64,000 bases of DNA from Pseudomonas tructae (GTDB lineage: Bacteria > Pseudomonadota > Gammaproteobacteria > Pseudomonadales > Pseudomonadaceae): assembly GCF_004214895.1 (NCBI RefSeq), contig NZ_CP035952.1, forward strand, positions 4,040,501 to 4,104,500, in the 5' to 3' direction. Under the pieces are notes generated by a model that was not told the origin of the DNA, ran no database searches, and saw nothing but the letters and a program-made list of their open reading frames with translations. Below are positions 63,555 through 64,000 of this stretch, piece by piece; the first letter of the stretch is position 1, and each line of letters starts with the position of its first letter. A program made the position numbers and the translations under genes.

Positions 63555-64000
63555 CTACAGTCGAAGTCCCGAAAGCACGGTGATTAGCATCCGCCTTATC
63601 AGTCGGATGCGATCTGACACGGCCTAAGATATGCCCAAACGACTACCCTGTCGAAAGAGGTACTTGCTGGCAAAAACACTCAACAGGTGATCAATCCGAG
63701 CGTTGCCTCTACCCACCGCCTGGCCACTCCTTCGACCCCGCATAGGCTTGATTACCTAACCCCAGGCTGGAGGGACTTGAACTCCTCTACACAAAAGGTT
63801 CCACCGAGCTTGACTACGTACTCTCAGCTCGTTGGAACTTATTCATAGCCTTGGTCGCCAGGTCATTTCGCTCTTTAGCGCGCAGCGCGAGGTCGTCAAC
63901 TAGTCGTCAGAAATGAGCGGCTTGAGCTGATCAGCATCGAGATAGCTTGATGATCACCACCATGATGCTTGCGAATGGAGTTAGGAATGGTCCTATACTT
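63555..64000. other. Gene-free right edge
   Basis: No gene of recognisable type is seen in the last 446 bp. A stretch near 63770 (ggctggagggacttgaactcc) has a slight tRNA-like look but does not fold as a tRNA by eye. The defence-like operon or island may continue beyond the window. Confidence 0.35.

Noticed and set aside
63760..63850. tRNA-like stretch ggctggagggacttgaactcc
   Set aside because: It has a faint T-arm look but I could not fold acceptor, anticodon and T arms, so no tRNA or attachment site is claimed.

Overview
The window is a high-GC chromosomal segment of a fluorescent Pseudomonas, most likely of the P. putida / P. fluorescens lineage. This follows from gene content and order (cysH–cysB; oprI–L,D-transpeptidase–tesA–ABC exporter–greB; mltF-like–tatD–chemoreceptor; aer with a PAS-GGDEF-EAL gene), from 205-aa ThrH and 521-aa Aer proteins of the expected sizes, and from many typical Pseudomonas REP elements (core atcgcggggcaagcccgctc). 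No rRNA or tRNA gene, CRISPR array or complete insertion sequence was found.

Layout. 1-16 kb: end of a GntR regulator gene with two palindromic operator-like sites; a three-gene envelope operon (retropepsin-like protease, membrane-anchored inactive transglutaminase, ATP-grasp ligase); pabB; divergent thrH/cysH; a BvgAS/EvgAS-like two-component pair; cysB; a universal stress protein; a 5'-nucleotidase; a ketopantoate reductase; a PilZ protein; a DAHP synthase; a small acetyltransferase. 16-32 kb: the lipoprotein gene oprI beside an L,D-transpeptidase, divergent tesA/ABC exporter, greB, DUF3422, DoxX, an MltF-like lytic transglycosylase, tatD, a chemoreceptor, a DUF962 protein, a thioesterase, a CHAD protein, a small lipoprotein and a patatin phospholipase. 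32-45 kb: kdpFABCDE potassium uptake operon (including the 29-codon kdpF), then the aer / PAS-GGDEF-EAL energy-taxis and c-di-GMP pair, an XRE regulator and a Nudix hydrolase. 45-48 kb: a DctA-type transporter followed by two FCD-type GntR regulators.

48-59 kb is more accessory: two tandem paralogous genes for proteins resembling the P47/OrfX TULIP proteins of botulinum toxin clusters, a small conserved protein, a large lipoprotein, a PACE efflux gene divergent from a LysR gene, a dCache chemoreceptor with a sigma-28-like promoter, a TauE/SafE permease, and a DUF1176 protein. 58.5-64 kb is a rearranged, increasingly AT-rich region: a LysR gene missing its DNA-binding half, an acyltransferase-3 gene, a separate LysR gene missing its effector half, about 0.9 kb without a recognisable gene, and a translationally coupled nucleotidyltransferase-fold + DUF262 pair that looks horizontally acquired and is the best candidate for an undescribed, possibly defensive, system.

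All functional names rest on motif and family recognition by eye; no search was run.
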